From: an uncultured Eubacteriales bacterium
GTDB taxonomy: Bacteria; Bacillota; Clostridia; Christensenellales; Borkfalkiaceae
Assembly (NCBI GenBank): GCA_958405585.1
Contig: CATYEP010000140.1
Coordinates: 1-5,310 of the forward strand
Direction: 5' to 3'
DNA: 5,310 bases
Shown: positions 5,154-5,310 of the stretch, piece after piece
Numbering within the stretch: position 1 is the first letter of the stretch
How the letters are laid out: every line of letters starts with the position of its first letter
The notes under the pieces: generated by a model
The model's database searches: none
What the model was told of the DNA's origin: nothing
The model's input: only the letters and a program-made list of their open reading frames with translations
Made by a program: the position numbers and the translations under genes

Positions 5154-5310
5154 GGAGAGTGTTATTTTTTTTTTTTGGGGGGGTTTTTGGTTTTTGTGGT
5201 GGGAAAAAAGAAAGAACGAACCAACCAAACCAAGACGGAATCTGCCTAGACAAAATTATGTTTGGGGGGGGGGGCGGTAGTGAGAAACACAAAAAAAAAC
5301 AAAAAAAAAA
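5154..5310. other. Homopolymer-rich contig end, probably unreliable sequence
   Basis: This stretch contains T12 (5165-5176), G7 (5177-5183), several T5 and A6 runs, G11 (5264-5274), A9 (5291-5299) and A10 (5301-5310). None of the preceding 5.1 kb looks like this. I see no gene, RNA or promoter in it. Open frames on both strands are low-complexity. It most likely reflects low-quality read ends or mis-assembly. Confidence 0.65.

Overview
The window looks like a small contig from a Gram-positive, Clostridia-like (Bacillota) bacterium. The evidence is strong AGGAGG-type ribosome binding sites, near-consensus sigma-A promoters, intrinsic terminators with T-tracts, and a typical bacterial ClpB. Finer placement, such as a Christensenellales-like gut lineage, is only an impression. 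The window is probably a complete contig: it opens inside or just at the start of a gene and ends in homopolymer-rich sequence that looks like assembly noise.

Layout from left to right. Positions 1-411 (+) hold an AT-rich hypothetical gene with one C-terminal membrane segment, possibly 5'-truncated. Positions 412-642 are AT-rich and non-coding, with two similar CCTTT...AAAGG palindromes and weak promoter-like boxes. Positions about 643-936 (+) hold a strongly structured RNA ending in a very good intrinsic terminator. It has a 14-bp long-range stem enclosing a perfect 10-bp hairpin and a cUUCGg tetraloop, and I cannot assign it to a known family. Positions 937-1069 show nothing convincing. Positions 1070-1165 carry two tandem terminators for the minus-strand operon.

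The core is a two-gene minus-strand operon, transcribed from a TTGACA-N16-TATAAT promoter at 4493-4520. The first gene (3805-4461) encodes a 218-residue protein with an N-terminal ribbon-helix-helix DNA-binding fold and an unrecognised C-terminal domain. Nineteen bases later comes clpB (1191-3785), the hexameric AAA+ disaggregase, with every key motif intact. Its best start is the ATG at 3785, not the GTG at 3794, because that GTG lies inside the Shine-Dalgarno sequence. Divergently from the operon, an extended -10 promoter at 4562-4590 drives a 139-residue protein of unknown function (4615-5034), closed by a terminator at 5116-5153.

How the parts may work together: coupling of a ribbon-helix-helix protein to clpB, without visible CIRCE or tandem CtsR boxes, suggests a local, possibly autoregulatory control of the disaggregase (inference). 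The structured RNA converges on the 3' end of clpB but is separated from it by terminators on both strands, so it is probably an independent transcript.
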